From: Cellulomonas hominis | Lineage (GTDB): Bacteria; Actinomycetota; Actinomycetes; Actinomycetales; Cellulomonadaceae | Assembly: GCF_901521055.1 (NCBI RefSeq) | Contig: NZ_CABEGA010000095.1 | Span: 1 to 64,000 of the forward strand | Length of the DNA stretch: 64,000 nucleotides | Direction of reading: 5' to 3' | Shown here: positions 30,618 through 38,571 of the stretch, piece by piece | Layout: every line of letters starts with the position of its first letter | Numbering within the stretch: the stretch's first letter is position 1 | Made by a program: the position numbers and the translations under genes | The notes under the pieces: model-generated | What the model was told of the DNA's origin: nothing | Seen by the model: only the letters and a program-made list of their open reading frames with translations | Database searches by the model: none

Positions 30618-31157
30618 ATGCACGCGACCCTGCACACGAACCGTGGCGACATCCGCCTGGAGCTCTACCCCAACCACGCCCCGAAGACCGTCGAGAACTT
30701 CCGCGGCCTCGCGACCGGCGAGAAGGAGTGGACCGACCCCGCGACCGGGGAGAAGAAGACCACGCCCCTCTACGACGGCGTCGTCTTCCACCGTGTGATC
30801 GACGGCTTCATGATCCAGGGCGGCGACCCGCTCGGCCGCGGCACCGGTGGCCCCGGCTACACGTTCGACGACGAGATCCACCCCGAGCTGCGGTTCTCGG
30901 AGCCGTACCTGCTCGCGATGGCGAACGCCGGCCTGCGACGCGACCCGATCACCGGCCAGGTCGGCGGCACGAACGGCTCGCAGTTCTTCATCACCGTCAC
31001 CGAGACGCCGCACCTCAACGGCAAGCACACGATCTTCGGCAAGGTGGCCGACGACGAGAGCCGTGCCGTCGTCGACGCGATCGCCACGACGCGCACCCGC
31101 CCGGGCGACCGGCCGGTCGAGGACGTGGTGATCGAGTCGGTGTCGTTCGAGTCCTGA
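30618..31157 (+). CDS. ppiA: Peptidyl-prolyl cis-trans isomerase (cyclophilin type)
   Basis: Cytoplasmic cyclophilin of 179 residues that isomerises Xaa-Pro bonds. It starts MHATLHTNRGDIRLELYPNHAPKTVENF, with the active-site block VVFHRVIDGFMIQGGDP (catalytic Arg in FHRV) and NGSQFFITVTETPHLNGKHTIFGKV. An upstream ATG at 30609 would add three residues. GACAGGAT just upstream suggests a leaderless or short-leader transcript. The order ppiA-rhomboid-crgA near oriC is shared by many actinobacteria. Confidence 0.95.
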   Translation: MHATLHTNRGDIRLELYPNHAPKTVENFRGLATGEKEWTDPATGEKKTTPLYDGVVFHRVIDGFMIQGGDPLGRGTGGPGYTFDDEIHPELRFSEPYLLAMANAGLRRDPITGQVGGTNGSQFFITVTETPHLNGKHTIFGKVADDESRAVVDAIATTRTRPGDRPVEDVVIESVSFES

Positions 31158-31164
31158 CGCCTCG

Positions 31165-32019
31165 ATGACCCAGCCGCAGCCGGGCCCCGCGCCCGCCGCG
31201 CCGCCGCCCGTCTGCCCCCGGCACCCCGACCGCATCGCGTACGTGCGGTGCCAGCGGTGCGGGCGGCCGGCGTGCCCGGAGTGCCAGCGCCCGGCTGCGG
31301 TGGGCATCCAGTGCGTGGACTGCGTGCGGGAGGCGGCCCGGTCGCAGCCCGTCGCGCGCACGGCGTTCGGGGGCCGGGCGACCACCGGCCGGCCCGTCGT
31401 CACCCTCACCCTGATCGCGCTGTGCGCGGTGAGCTTCGTGCTGCAGCTGGCGAACCCCGGCTGGACCCGGGCGCTGGCGTTCGTGCCGGTGCTGGGCGAG
31501 GTGGAGCCGTGGCGGTTCCTCACCTCCGCGTTCCTGCACGCGCCCAACCAGGTGCTGCACATCGCGTTCAACATGATCGCCCTGTGGTCCGTGGGCCCGT
31601 TCCTCGAGGCGTCGCTCGGCCGGTGGCGGTTCCTGGCGCTGTACCTGCTGAGCGCGGTCGGCGGCTCGGTGATGTTCCTGCTGCTGGCGACGCCCTACAC
31701 CGCGTCGTGGTTCACCGTGCTCGTCGGGGCGTCGGGGGCGGTGTTCGGCCTGTTCGGAGCGGTCCTCGTGGTCCTGCGGCGCGTGGGACGCAGCGCACGC
31801 GGGATCGTCGGCATCCTCGTCATCAACGGGGTGCTCGGGTTCCTGCTGCCCGGCGTCGCGTGGCAGGCGCACCTGGGGGGCCTGGTCGTCGGTGCTGCGG
31901 TGGGGGCGGCCTTCGCGTACGCCCCCCGCGAGCGGCGGCTCCCCGTGGCGATCGGCACCTGCGCCGGCATGGCCGTGCTGCTCGTCGGTGCCGCGCTGGT
32001 GACGTACGCGGGCGTCTGA
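31165..32019 (+). CDS. Rhomboid intramembrane serine protease with N-terminal zinc finger
   Basis: 284 residues. The N-terminus is a B-box-like zinc-binding module with paired Cys and His (CPRHPDRIAYVRCQRCGRPACPECQRPA, then CVDC). Six membrane spans follow with the rhomboid catalytic dyad: Ser190 in GASGAVFG and His236 in WQAHLGG. HIAFNMIALW supplies the HxxxN oxyanion-hole motif. It cleaves other membrane proteins within the bilayer; substrates are unknown. It starts 7 nt after ppiA, so the pair form an operon. Confidence 0.94.
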   Translation: MTQPQPGPAPAAPPPVCPRHPDRIAYVRCQRCGRPACPECQRPAAVGIQCVDCVREAARSQPVARTAFGGRATTGRPVVTLTLIALCAVSFVLQLANPGWTRALAFVPVLGEVEPWRFLTSAFLHAPNQVLHIAFNMIALWSVGPFLEASLGRWRFLALYLLSAVGGSVMFLLLATPYTASWFTVLVGASGAVFGLFGAVLVVLRRVGRSARGIVGILVINGVLGFLLPGVAWQAHLGGLVVGAAVGAAFAYAPRERRLPVAIGTCAGMAVLLVGAALVTYAGV

Positions 32020-32044
32020 CGCCCGTCCCCAGCTCTGCTCACAG

Positions 32045-32076
32045 CTGTGGAATTACACTGGTGTAGTTATCCACAG
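32045..32076. promoter_or_regulatory. Nested palindrome with exact DnaA box
   Basis: Arms CTGTGGA (32045-32051) and TCCACAG (32070-32076) enclose arms TACAC (32054-32058) and GTGTA (32061-32065). The right side contains TTATCCACA (32067-32075), an exact consensus DnaA box. It lies between the convergent rhomboid and crgA genes, about 17 kb from oriC. Confidence 0.6.
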
Positions 32077-32174
32077 GGTTGTGCACCCCTGGGGAAACAG
32101 CGGTCCGAGCCTGTGGAGGAGCGCCCGCCGCCTGGGGACGGCCCTGTGGTGGACCGTCCCTGACGCCGGTGGCG

Positions 32175-32423
32175 TCACTTCCAGCGCGTGGCCATCCCGA
32201 GCCCGACCAGCGCGAACGCGAAGCCGATCGCGAGGTTCCAGGAGCCGATGCCCGGGATCGGGTAGTCGAAGTTCGTCAGGTACGTGACCACGATCCAGAC
32301 GAGGCCGACCACGAGCAGGCCGACGAGCACGGGCACGAACCACGTCGGGTTGACCGCCGGTCCGGCCGAGCGCTCGGGCGGCGCGGTGTAGTGCGACTTC
32401 TGCCGCGTCCTCGACTTGGGCAC
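32175..32423 (-). CDS. crgA: Cell division protein CrgA
   Basis: 82-residue membrane protein that interacts with FtsZ, FtsI and other septal proteins and, in mycobacteria and Streptomyces, helps localise wall synthesis. The protein opens PKSRTRQKSHYTAPP, typical of CrgA. Two spans follow: WFVPVLVGLLVVGLVWIVV and WNLAIGFAFALVGLGMA. The GTG start is preceded by AGGAG at 6 nt. It is the standard neighbour of the pknAB cluster. Confidence 0.95.
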   Translation of the reverse strand: MPKSRTRQKSHYTAPPERSAGPAVNPTWFVPVLVGLLVVGLVWIVVTYLTNFDYPIPGIGSWNLAIGFAFALVGLGMATRWK

Positions 32424-32552
32424 GGGATGCTCCTGACCTCGTACGTCTGACTGCGCTGGACCTGACCCGGCCACCGCACGCTCCAGCTGTGGACGCGCGC
32501 ACGCGCGGGCGTGACGTGGCCTAGCGTAGTGGGGAGACCGAGGGGGACGAGC

Positions 32553-33476
32553 GTGCCCGAGCAGCACCCCGAGCGCCGGACGCACGGCGCCCACGCGGCG
32601 GAGCCGTCCGAGCCCGCCGAGCCGTCGGCGCGCCTGCACGCCGCCCGGCAGCAGGCCCACCACCGCCTGACCCGGCACCGCCGTGGCCGCGCCCTGCGCG
32701 GGACGGTCTCCGTCGCCCTGGTCATGGCGCTCGCCGGCGCCCTGTTCACGGCCAACGCCCGGCTCGCGCGCGGGACCAACACCCGCCAGCCGCAGGACCT
32801 GGCCGGGCTGCAGGCCAACGAGGACGCCCGGCGGGAGCGGCTCGCGGACCAGGTGGCCGACCTGCGCGCCCGCGTCGACACCCTGGCGCAGGAGCAGACC
32901 GACACCGTGGGTCTGGAGTGGCAGTCCGCCGGTGCCGCGTTCGACATCGCCTCCGGGAAGGTCGCGGTCAGCGGCCGGGGCATCACCGTGAGCCTGGACG
33001 ACGCCCCCGCGGACGGGCCCCGGCCGGCGGGCACGGTCCCGGACGACCTCGTCGTGCACCAGCAGGACCTGCAGGCGGTCATCAACGCGCTGTGGGCCGG
33101 GGGAGCGGAGGCCATGGCGCTCATGGACCAGCGCGTGATCTCGACGAGCGCGTTCCAGTGCATCGGGAACGTGCTGTCGCTGCAGGGGCGCCGGTACTCG
33201 CCGCCGTACGTCGTCACCGCCGTCGGTGACCCGCAGGAGCTGGTCGCCGCGCTCAACGCCGACCCGGCCGTGCGCGCCTACCGGTCGTGGGTGGACGCCG
33301 TGGGGCTCGGGTGGCAGGTCACGCGCCCCGCCGAGGACCTGCAGGTGCCCGCCTACGATGGGTCGGTGGACATGCGGTACGCCAGCGTGCCGCTCGGCAC
33401 GGAGGTCCTGCCCGGTCTCGTCGCCGAGGGCAGCACCGCGACGAGCGGCAAGCCGAGCCGGGAGGGCTCCGAGTGA
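32553..33476 (+). CDS. DUF881 family protein
   Basis: 307 residues. A basic cytoplasmic N-terminus leads to one span (ALRGTVSVALVMALAGALF), a coiled-coil segment (LADQVADLRARVDTLAQEQ) and the extracytoplasmic DUF881 domain (VSGRGITVSLDDAP, VHQQDLQAVINALWAGGAEAM, RRYSPPYVVTAVGDP). The family recurs beside crgA, sortase and division genes but has no proven biochemistry. GTG at 32553 follows GAGGGGG. Its stop overlaps the sortase start (GTGA), so translation is coupled. Confidence 0.9.
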   Translation: MPEQHPERRTHGAHAAEPSEPAEPSARLHAARQQAHHRLTRHRRGRALRGTVSVALVMALAGALFTANARLARGTNTRQPQDLAGLQANEDARRERLADQVADLRARVDTLAQEQTDTVGLEWQSAGAAFDIASGKVAVSGRGITVSLDDAPADGPRPAGTVPDDLVVHQQDLQAVINALWAGGAEAMALMDQRVISTSAFQCIGNVLSLQGRRYSPPYVVTAVGDPQELVAALNADPAVRAYRSWVDAVGLGWQVTRPAEDLQVPAYDGSVDMRYASVPLGTEVLPGLVAEGSTATSGKPSREGSE

Positions 33477-34306
33477 GCGGGACCGACGTGTCCTGGCCGA
33501 CGCTCGACGGCCCCGGTGGTCCGGAGGGGCGCGTGTCGGAGGCGGCACCCGCCCGACGTCGCGAGCGCCGCCCGGCACGCCGGTCGCCGCGCGGCGGCGG
33601 GGTCGTGCTCGGCGCGGTGGGGGTGCTGGGCGAGCTGCTCATCACCGCCGGCGTGCTCCTGCTGGCGTTCCTCGCGTGGCAGCTCTGGTGGACCGACGTC
33701 GTCGCGAACGACGCCCAGGCGGAGCTCGTGCAGGAGCAGGGCTGGGACGCGCCGCTCGAGGCGCTCGACCAGGGCCCCGTGGTCGTCACGCCCCGCTACG
33801 ACGAGCCGCCGGTCATCGAGGAGCCGCCGTACCTCACGACGTTCGCGTCGATGCGCGTCCCGAAGTGGGACGGCGAGCCGACGCGCACCATCACGCAGGG
33901 CACGGACCGGCCGAACGTGCTGAACCCGCTGGGCGTCGGCCACTACGAGGGCACCGCGATGCCCGGGGGCGTGGGCAACTTCTCGCTCGCCGCGCACCGC
34001 ACCACGTACGGCAAGCCGTTCAACCGGATCGAGGAGCTCCAGGAGGGCGACCCGATCGTCGTGTGGACCGCGGACACCTGGTACGTCTACCGCGTCACCT
34101 CGTCGCAGATCGTGATGCCGGAGGACAGCCAGGTGATCGCGCCCGTGCCCGACCAGCCGGGCGTCGCCCCCACCGAGCGGTTCATCACCCTGACCACCTG
34201 CCACCCGATGTTCTCCGCGCGCGAGCGCTACATCGTGCACGGTGTGCTGGACTACTGGGCGCCCGTCTCCGAGGGCGTGCCCGCCGAGCTCGTGGAGGCG
34301 TCCTGA
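33473..34306 (+). CDS. srtE: Class E sortase
   Basis: Membrane transpeptidase that anchors LAXTG-type surface proteins to the wall in GC-rich actinobacteria. After a basic N-terminus comes one span (VLGELLITAGVLLLAFLAW). The sortase domain follows, with catalytic His175 (SLAAHRTT), Cys243 (TLTTCHPMFS) and Arg252 (RERYIVHG). The TLTTC motif with SxxxRxIV is class E type. The length is 277 residues. A candidate substrate with LAVTG is encoded at the right end of this window. The ATG of the next gene overlaps its stop. Confidence 0.94.
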   Translation: MSGTDVSWPTLDGPGGPEGRVSEAAPARRRERRPARRSPRGGGVVLGAVGVLGELLITAGVLLLAFLAWQLWWTDVVANDAQAELVQEQGWDAPLEALDQGPVVVTPRYDEPPVIEEPPYLTTFASMRVPKWDGEPTRTITQGTDRPNVLNPLGVGHYEGTAMPGGVGNFSLAAHRTTYGKPFNRIEELQEGDPIVVWTADTWYVYRVTSSQIVMPEDSQVIAPVPDQPGVAPTERFITLTTCHPMFSARERYIVHGVLDYWAPVSEGVPAELVEAS

Positions 34307-34470
34307 TGTACGGCTGGCTGTGGCGGCACCTGCCCGGGCCGGCCGTCGTCCGGGTGCTCCTGCTGCTCGTCCTCGCGGCCGCCGTGCTGGCGGTCTGCTT
34401 CCAGTGGGTGTTCCCCTGGCTGGCCCCCTTCATGCCCTTCAACGAGACCACCGTGGGGGAGAACCCGTGA
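34306..34470 (+). CDS. 54-residue single-span membrane protein linked to sortase E
   Basis: MYGWLWRHLPGPAVVRV is followed by one hydrophobic span (LLLLVLAAAVLAVCFQWVF) and a short tail ending NETTVGENP. The ATG overlaps the srtE stop and the TGA overlaps the pabA start, so it is tightly coupled on both sides and very likely expressed. I know of no function; small membrane proteins recur at this spot beside class E sortases. Confidence 0.85.
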   Translation: MYGWLWRHLPGPAVVRVLLLLVLAAAVLAVCFQWVFPWLAPFMPFNETTVGENP

Positions 34471-35090
34471 GCCGCATCCTCGTCGTCGACAACTACGACT
34501 CCTTCGTCTACACGATCGTCGGCTACCTCGACCAGCTCGGTGCCGAGACAGTCGTCGTCCGGAACGACGCCGTGCCGCCCGCCGACGAGCGCGCCGAGTT
34601 CGACGGCGTCCTCATCTCCCCGGGACCGGGGACCCCGTCCGAGGCGGGCGCGTCCATGCAGGTGATCCGCGACTGCGCCGCGTCGGGGACGCCCATGCTC
34701 GGCGTCTGCCTGGGCCACCAGGCGCTCGGCGAGGTGTTCGGCGGCACCGTCACGCACGCGCCGGAGCTCATGCACGGCAAGACGAGCCTCGTGTCGCACG
34801 ACGGGGAGGGCGTCTTCGACGGGCTGCCGACGCCCTTCACGGCCACCCGCTACCACTCGCTGGCCGTCGTCGACGGGACCGCCTCGCAGGACCTGGTGGT
34901 CACGGCCCGCGCGAACGGGATCATCATGGGCCTGCAGCACCGCGACCTCCCGCTGCACGGCGTGCAGTTCCACCCCGAGTCCGTGCTGACCGAGGGCGGT
35001 CACCGGCTGCTCGCGAACTGGCTGGTGCTCACGGGGGAGACCGATGCGGTCGCCCGGTCCGCGGACCTGCACCCGCTCGTGCGCCCCTGA
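34467..35090 (+). CDS. pabA: Glutamine amidotransferase of anthranilate/aminodeoxychorismate synthase
   Basis: Class I glutaminase that supplies ammonia to chorismate-using PabB or TrpE. It begins MSRILVVDNYDSFVYTIVGYL. The nucleophile Cys is in MLGVCLGHQALGE and the His-Glu pair in VQFHPESVLTEGG. The oxyanion stretch is ISPGPGTP. The length is 207 residues. No PabB or TrpE partner lies in the window, so folate and tryptophan roles cannot be separated. The GTG overlaps the preceding small gene's stop. Confidence 0.92.
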   Translation: MSRILVVDNYDSFVYTIVGYLDQLGAETVVVRNDAVPPADERAEFDGVLISPGPGTPSEAGASMQVIRDCAASGTPMLGVCLGHQALGEVFGGTVTHAPELMHGKTSLVSHDGEGVFDGLPTPFTATRYHSLAVVDGTASQDLVVTARANGIIMGLQHRDLPLHGVQFHPESVLTEGGHRLLANWLVLTGETDAVARSADLHPLVRP

Positions 35091-35106
35091 GGCACTCCCT
35101 CACCGG

Positions 35107-35151
35107 ACGACGCAGGCCCCGGACCCTCCACGGGTCCGGGGCCTGCGTCGT
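35107..35151. terminator. Bidirectional terminator between pabA and pknB
   Basis: Perfect 20-bp arms at 35107-35126 and 35132-35151 (left arm begins ACGACGCAGGCC) with a 5-nt loop. It lies 16 nt from each gene end. Confidence 0.93.
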
Positions 35152-35167
35152 GCTGGGCCGAGGTGCG

Positions 35168-37162
35168 TCAGTCGCCGCCGTTCCCGTTCTCGCCGCTGTT
35201 GCCGGGGTCCGCGGTGGCGGGGCCGGCGGACAGGATCAGCGTCACGGTGCTGCCGATGTCGACGGTGCGCCCCGGCGCCGGGTCGGACGAGATCACGGTG
35301 CCGACCGGCTGGTTCGAGGGCCCGTCGGAGGCGATGGACTCGACGGTCAGGCCGAGGCCCTGGAGCTGCGCGGTCGCGTCCGCCTCGGTCTTGTTCAGGA
35401 TGTCCTGCGGGATGGTCACCGTGGTGGGCGCCGCGGCGACCGTGAGGACGATGGTGGAGCGCTGGGGCACGATCCCGGCGCCGCGGTCCTGGGCGATGAC
35501 CGTGCCCGGGGCGGCCTCGGCCGTCTCCTCCTGCACGATGTTCGACACGAGGTTCAGGCCGTTCAGCGTGTTCACCGCGTCGGCCTGCGCCTGGCCGCGC
35601 AGGTCGGGCAGGTCGACGTTGCCGGACGAGATGAACAGCGTCACGGGCTGGTCCGGGGAGATCTGCTGGTTCGCCGCCGGGTCGGTGCCCAGGGCGCGGC
35701 CCTGGGGCTGGCTCGGGTCGTTCTGCTGCTCGACGCTGCCGACCGTCAGGCCGACCTCCTCGATCTGCGCGCGGGCGGCCTCCTGGGTCAGGCCGACCAC
35801 GTCGGGCACGCTGACGGCGTTCGGGCCGCTCGACACCCAGAAGGTGACGGACGAGCCCTCCTCGGCCTCCGTGCCGCCCTCGGGGTCGCTGCGGGTGACG
35901 GTGCCCTCGTCGACGTCCGCGCTCGGCTCCTCCTGGCGGGTGTACTCGAACCCGGCCTCGGTCAGGGCCGCGACGGCGTCGGCCTCGGTCTGGCCGGCGA
36001 CGTTCGGCACGGTCACCGTCTGCACGTCGGGCTCGCGGTCCTGCAGGAGCAGCCAGATCAGCCCGCCGACAGCCAGCGCGGCGATGACGGACAGGGTGAT
36101 CCAGAGCCAGCGCTTCGACTTCTCCTCGGGCTCCGGGTCGGGGTCGGTCTGCGCGGGCAGCACGGAGGTCCCCGGGGCCGTGGGCGCCCACGCGGGGGCG
36201 TCACCGGGCATGAGCTGCGTCGAGGCGGCGTCCGGGCCCAGCACCTGGGTCGCGGCACCCGCGCCGAGCGCGGCGGCGGCGACGGCGGGAGCGGACACGG
36301 CCCCGCCGCGCGCGGCGGCCTCGAGGTCGGCGCGGAACTCGGCGGCCGTGGAGTAGCGGGCGTCCCGCTCCTTCGCCAGCGCCTTCGCCGTGATCCGGTC
36401 GAGGACCTCCGGCACGTCGGACGCGACGGAGGACGGCGCGGGCGCGATCTCGCGGACGTGCTGGTAGGCCACGGCGACGGGGGAGTCGCCGATGAACGGG
36501 GGACGCCCGGTCAGCAGCTCGAACAGCAGGCAGCCGGTGGAGTACAGGTCGGAGCGGGTGTCGACGGTCTCGCCGCGCGCCTGCTCGGGCGACAGGTACT
36601 GAGCGGTCCCGATGACGGCCTGCGTCTGCGTCATGGTCGCGGCGGAGTCGGCGACGGCCCGGGCGATGCCGAAGTCCATCACCTTGACCGCGCCGGTGGG
36701 CGTCAGCATGACGTTCGCGGGCTTGATGTCGCGGTGCACGATGCCGGCGTGGTGGGAGTACTCGAGCGCCGACAGCACGCCGGCCGTGATCTCGATGGCC
36801 TCCTCGATCGGCACCGCCTGGCCGTCACGGAGGATGTCGCGGACCGTGTGGCCCTCGACGTACTCCATGACGATGAACGGCACGTGCGCGACGGCACCGC
36901 TGGGCTCGGTGTACACGTCCTCGCCGGTGTCGTACACGGCGACGATCGACGGGTGGTTCAGCCCGGCCGCGGCCTGCGCCTCGCGACGGAACCGCGCCTG
37001 GAACGACGGGTCGCGCGCGAGGTCGGAGCGCAGGATCTTGATCGCGACGGTGCGCCCGAGGCGCGTGTCGTGCCCGATGTGCACCTCGGCCATACCGCCG
37101 CGGCCGATGAGCTCACCGACCTCGTACCGTCCGGCGAGGATCCGGGATCCGTCGTCCACCAC
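35168..37162 (-). CDS. pknB: Ser/Thr protein kinase PknB with PASTA repeats
   Basis: Transmembrane kinase that senses muropeptides or lipid II and phosphorylates division and wall proteins. In the kinase domain the catalytic Lys is Lys42 (VAIKILRSD), the HRD aspartate Asp145 and the DFG aspartate Asp163. The activation loop MTQTQAVIGTAQYLSPEQ matches mycobacterial PknB, including the phosphorylated threonines. After a linker and one span (WLWITLSVIAALAVGGLIWLLL) come four extracellular PASTA repeats (VPNVAGQTEADAV, VPDVVGLTQEAAR, LPDLRGQAQADAV, IPQDILNKTEADA). The length is 664 residues. It starts with a 1-nt overlap on pknA. Confidence 0.97.
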   Translation of the reverse strand: MVDDGSRILAGRYEVGELIGRGGMAEVHIGHDTRLGRTVAIKILRSDLARDPSFQARFRREAQAAAGLNHPSIVAVYDTGEDVYTEPSGAVAHVPFIVMEYVEGHTVRDILRDGQAVPIEEAIEITAGVLSALEYSHHAGIVHRDIKPANVMLTPTGAVKVMDFGIARAVADSAATMTQTQAVIGTAQYLSPEQARGETVDTRSDLYSTGCLLFELLTGRPPFIGDSPVAVAYQHVREIAPAPSSVASDVPEVLDRITAKALAKERDARYSTAAEFRADLEAAARGGAVSAPAVAAAALGAGAATQVLGPDAASTQLMPGDAPAWAPTAPGTSVLPAQTDPDPEPEEKSKRWLWITLSVIAALAVGGLIWLLLQDREPDVQTVTVPNVAGQTEADAVAALTEAGFEYTRQEEPSADVDEGTVTRSDPEGGTEAEEGSSVTFWVSSGPNAVSVPDVVGLTQEAARAQIEEVGLTVGSVEQQNDPSQPQGRALGTDPAANQQISPDQPVTLFISSGNVDLPDLRGQAQADAVNTLNGLNLVSNIVQEETAEAAPGTVIAQDRGAGIVPQRSTIVLTVAAAPTTVTIPQDILNKTEADATAQLQGLGLTVESIASDGPSNQPVGTVISSDPAPGRTVDIGSTVTLILSAGPATADPGNSGENGNGGD

Positions 37163-38571
37163 TAGGCGTCCTTCGCTGTCGTCGTTCGCGCGTCCGGTGC
37201 GGTTGCCCCGGACTGTGCTCGCCAGATCATCCCACCTGCACCGTCGGCCTGGGTGTATCCCGTGGTGCCGATCGGGCCGAGCGTGCCGGTGTCACCCGTC
37301 AGCCGGTCTGCGAGGGCCGCGCCGAGCAGGGCGACCACGAGCACGGCCAGCACGAGCAGCGGCCACCGGACGTGGGACCCACCGCTGCCGGCCCCGGCCT
37401 GCACCCGGGCGTGCGCGCGGGTCGTGGGGTGGCTGTGCGCCCCGCCGCGCCCGCCGGTCGCCCGGTAGGTCGGCGCCTGCGCACCGGCCGCGGAGACCGG
37501 CCGTCCCGTCCGGGGGTCGAACGACGGGGGTGCCGCGTCCGCCCCGGCGTGCGGGGAGGGGGCTGCGGGGGCGGCGGCCGAGCCGCGCACCCGGGTCGCC
37601 CCGGCGTCCGTGGGGCGGGACCCGCCCTGCCGTGCGCGCCGGGTGGCCGCCGGCTCGCCGTCCGCGGGGGCCGACGCCGGCGGCGCACCGACCGCCACCG
37701 CGGAGCGCGCCCGACCGGGCACGATCGACACCGGCGGGCTGCCTCCCGCCGGCGTGTGCGGGACGAGCGCGTCGAACATCCGCGCGAGCTCCTCGGCGCT
37801 CGACGGCCGCTGGGAGGGGTCCTTGGCGAGGAGCCGCATCACCAGCGCCGCCAGCTGCCGGTCCACGGACGCGGGGAGCGGCGGCACGGGCGTGTTGACG
37901 TGGGCGACCGCGATGTCCACCGCGGTGGGGCCGGTGAACGGCCGGTGCCCGACCAGCGCCTCGTACGCCACGATGCCCAGCGCGTACAGGTCGGACGCCG
38001 CCGTCGCGGGGCCGCCGACGGCCTGCTCCGGCGAGAGGTACTGGGCGGTGCCCATGACCATGCCGGTGGCCGTCATCGGGACCTGGTTGCTCGACAGCGA
38101 GACCCCGAAGTCGGTGATCTTCACCTTGCCGGTCGGCGTCACGAGGATGTTCCCGGGCTTCACGTCGCGGTGCACGACACCGGCCTGGTGGGCGGCGTGC
38201 AGCGCGCGCGCCGTCTGGGCGAGGATCGGCAGCAGCCGCCGCGGCGGGAGCACGGGCTCGCGCTCCAGCAGGTCGCTCATCGGCTCGCCGTGGATCAGCT
38301 CCATCGCGAGGAACGCGGACCCGTCCTGCTCGCCGTAGTCGAAGAGCGCGGCGATGCCGTCGTGCGACAGGCTGCCGGCGTTGCGCGCCTCGGTGCGGAA
38401 CCGCTCGAGGAACCCCGTGTCGCCCGCGAACTCCTCGCGCAGCACCTTGATCGCGATGTCGCGCGCGAGGGACTCGTCGTGCGCGGCCCACACCTCGCCC
38501 ATGCCGCCGACGGCGATCTGCCGCGTCAGCCGGTAGCGCCCGCCGAGGACGACGCCCGGAGCCGGCCTCAC
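37162..38571 (-). CDS. pknA: Ser/Thr protein kinase PknA
   Basis: Membrane kinase partner of PknB. GTG at 38571 gives 469 residues. The kinase domain has the glycine loop IAVGGMGEVW, Lys in IAIKVLREE, the catalytic loop VVHRDVKPGNIL, ITDFGVSLS and MGTAQYLSPEQA. A long Pro/Ala-rich linker leads to a single span (WPLLVLAVLVVALLGAAL) and a short outer tail without PASTA domains, which is typical of PknA. The start overlaps the pbpA stop as GTGA. It phosphorylates wall and division proteins such as FhaA-type adaptors. Confidence 0.95.
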   Translation of the reverse strand: MRPAPGVVLGGRYRLTRQIAVGGMGEVWAAHDESLARDIAIKVLREEFAGDTGFLERFRTEARNAGSLSHDGIAALFDYGEQDGSAFLAMELIHGEPMSDLLEREPVLPPRRLLPILAQTARALHAAHQAGVVHRDVKPGNILVTPTGKVKITDFGVSLSSNQVPMTATGMVMGTAQYLSPEQAVGGPATAASDLYALGIVAYEALVGHRPFTGPTAVDIAVAHVNTPVPPLPASVDRQLAALVMRLLAKDPSQRPSSAEELARMFDALVPHTPAGGSPPVSIVPGRARSAVAVGAPPASAPADGEPAATRRARQGGSRPTDAGATRVRGSAAAPAAPSPHAGADAAPPSFDPRTGRPVSAAGAQAPTYRATGGRGGAHSHPTTRAHARVQAGAGSGGSHVRWPLLVLAVLVVALLGAALADRLTGDTGTLGPIGTTGYTQADGAGGMIWRAQSGATAPDARTTTAKDA

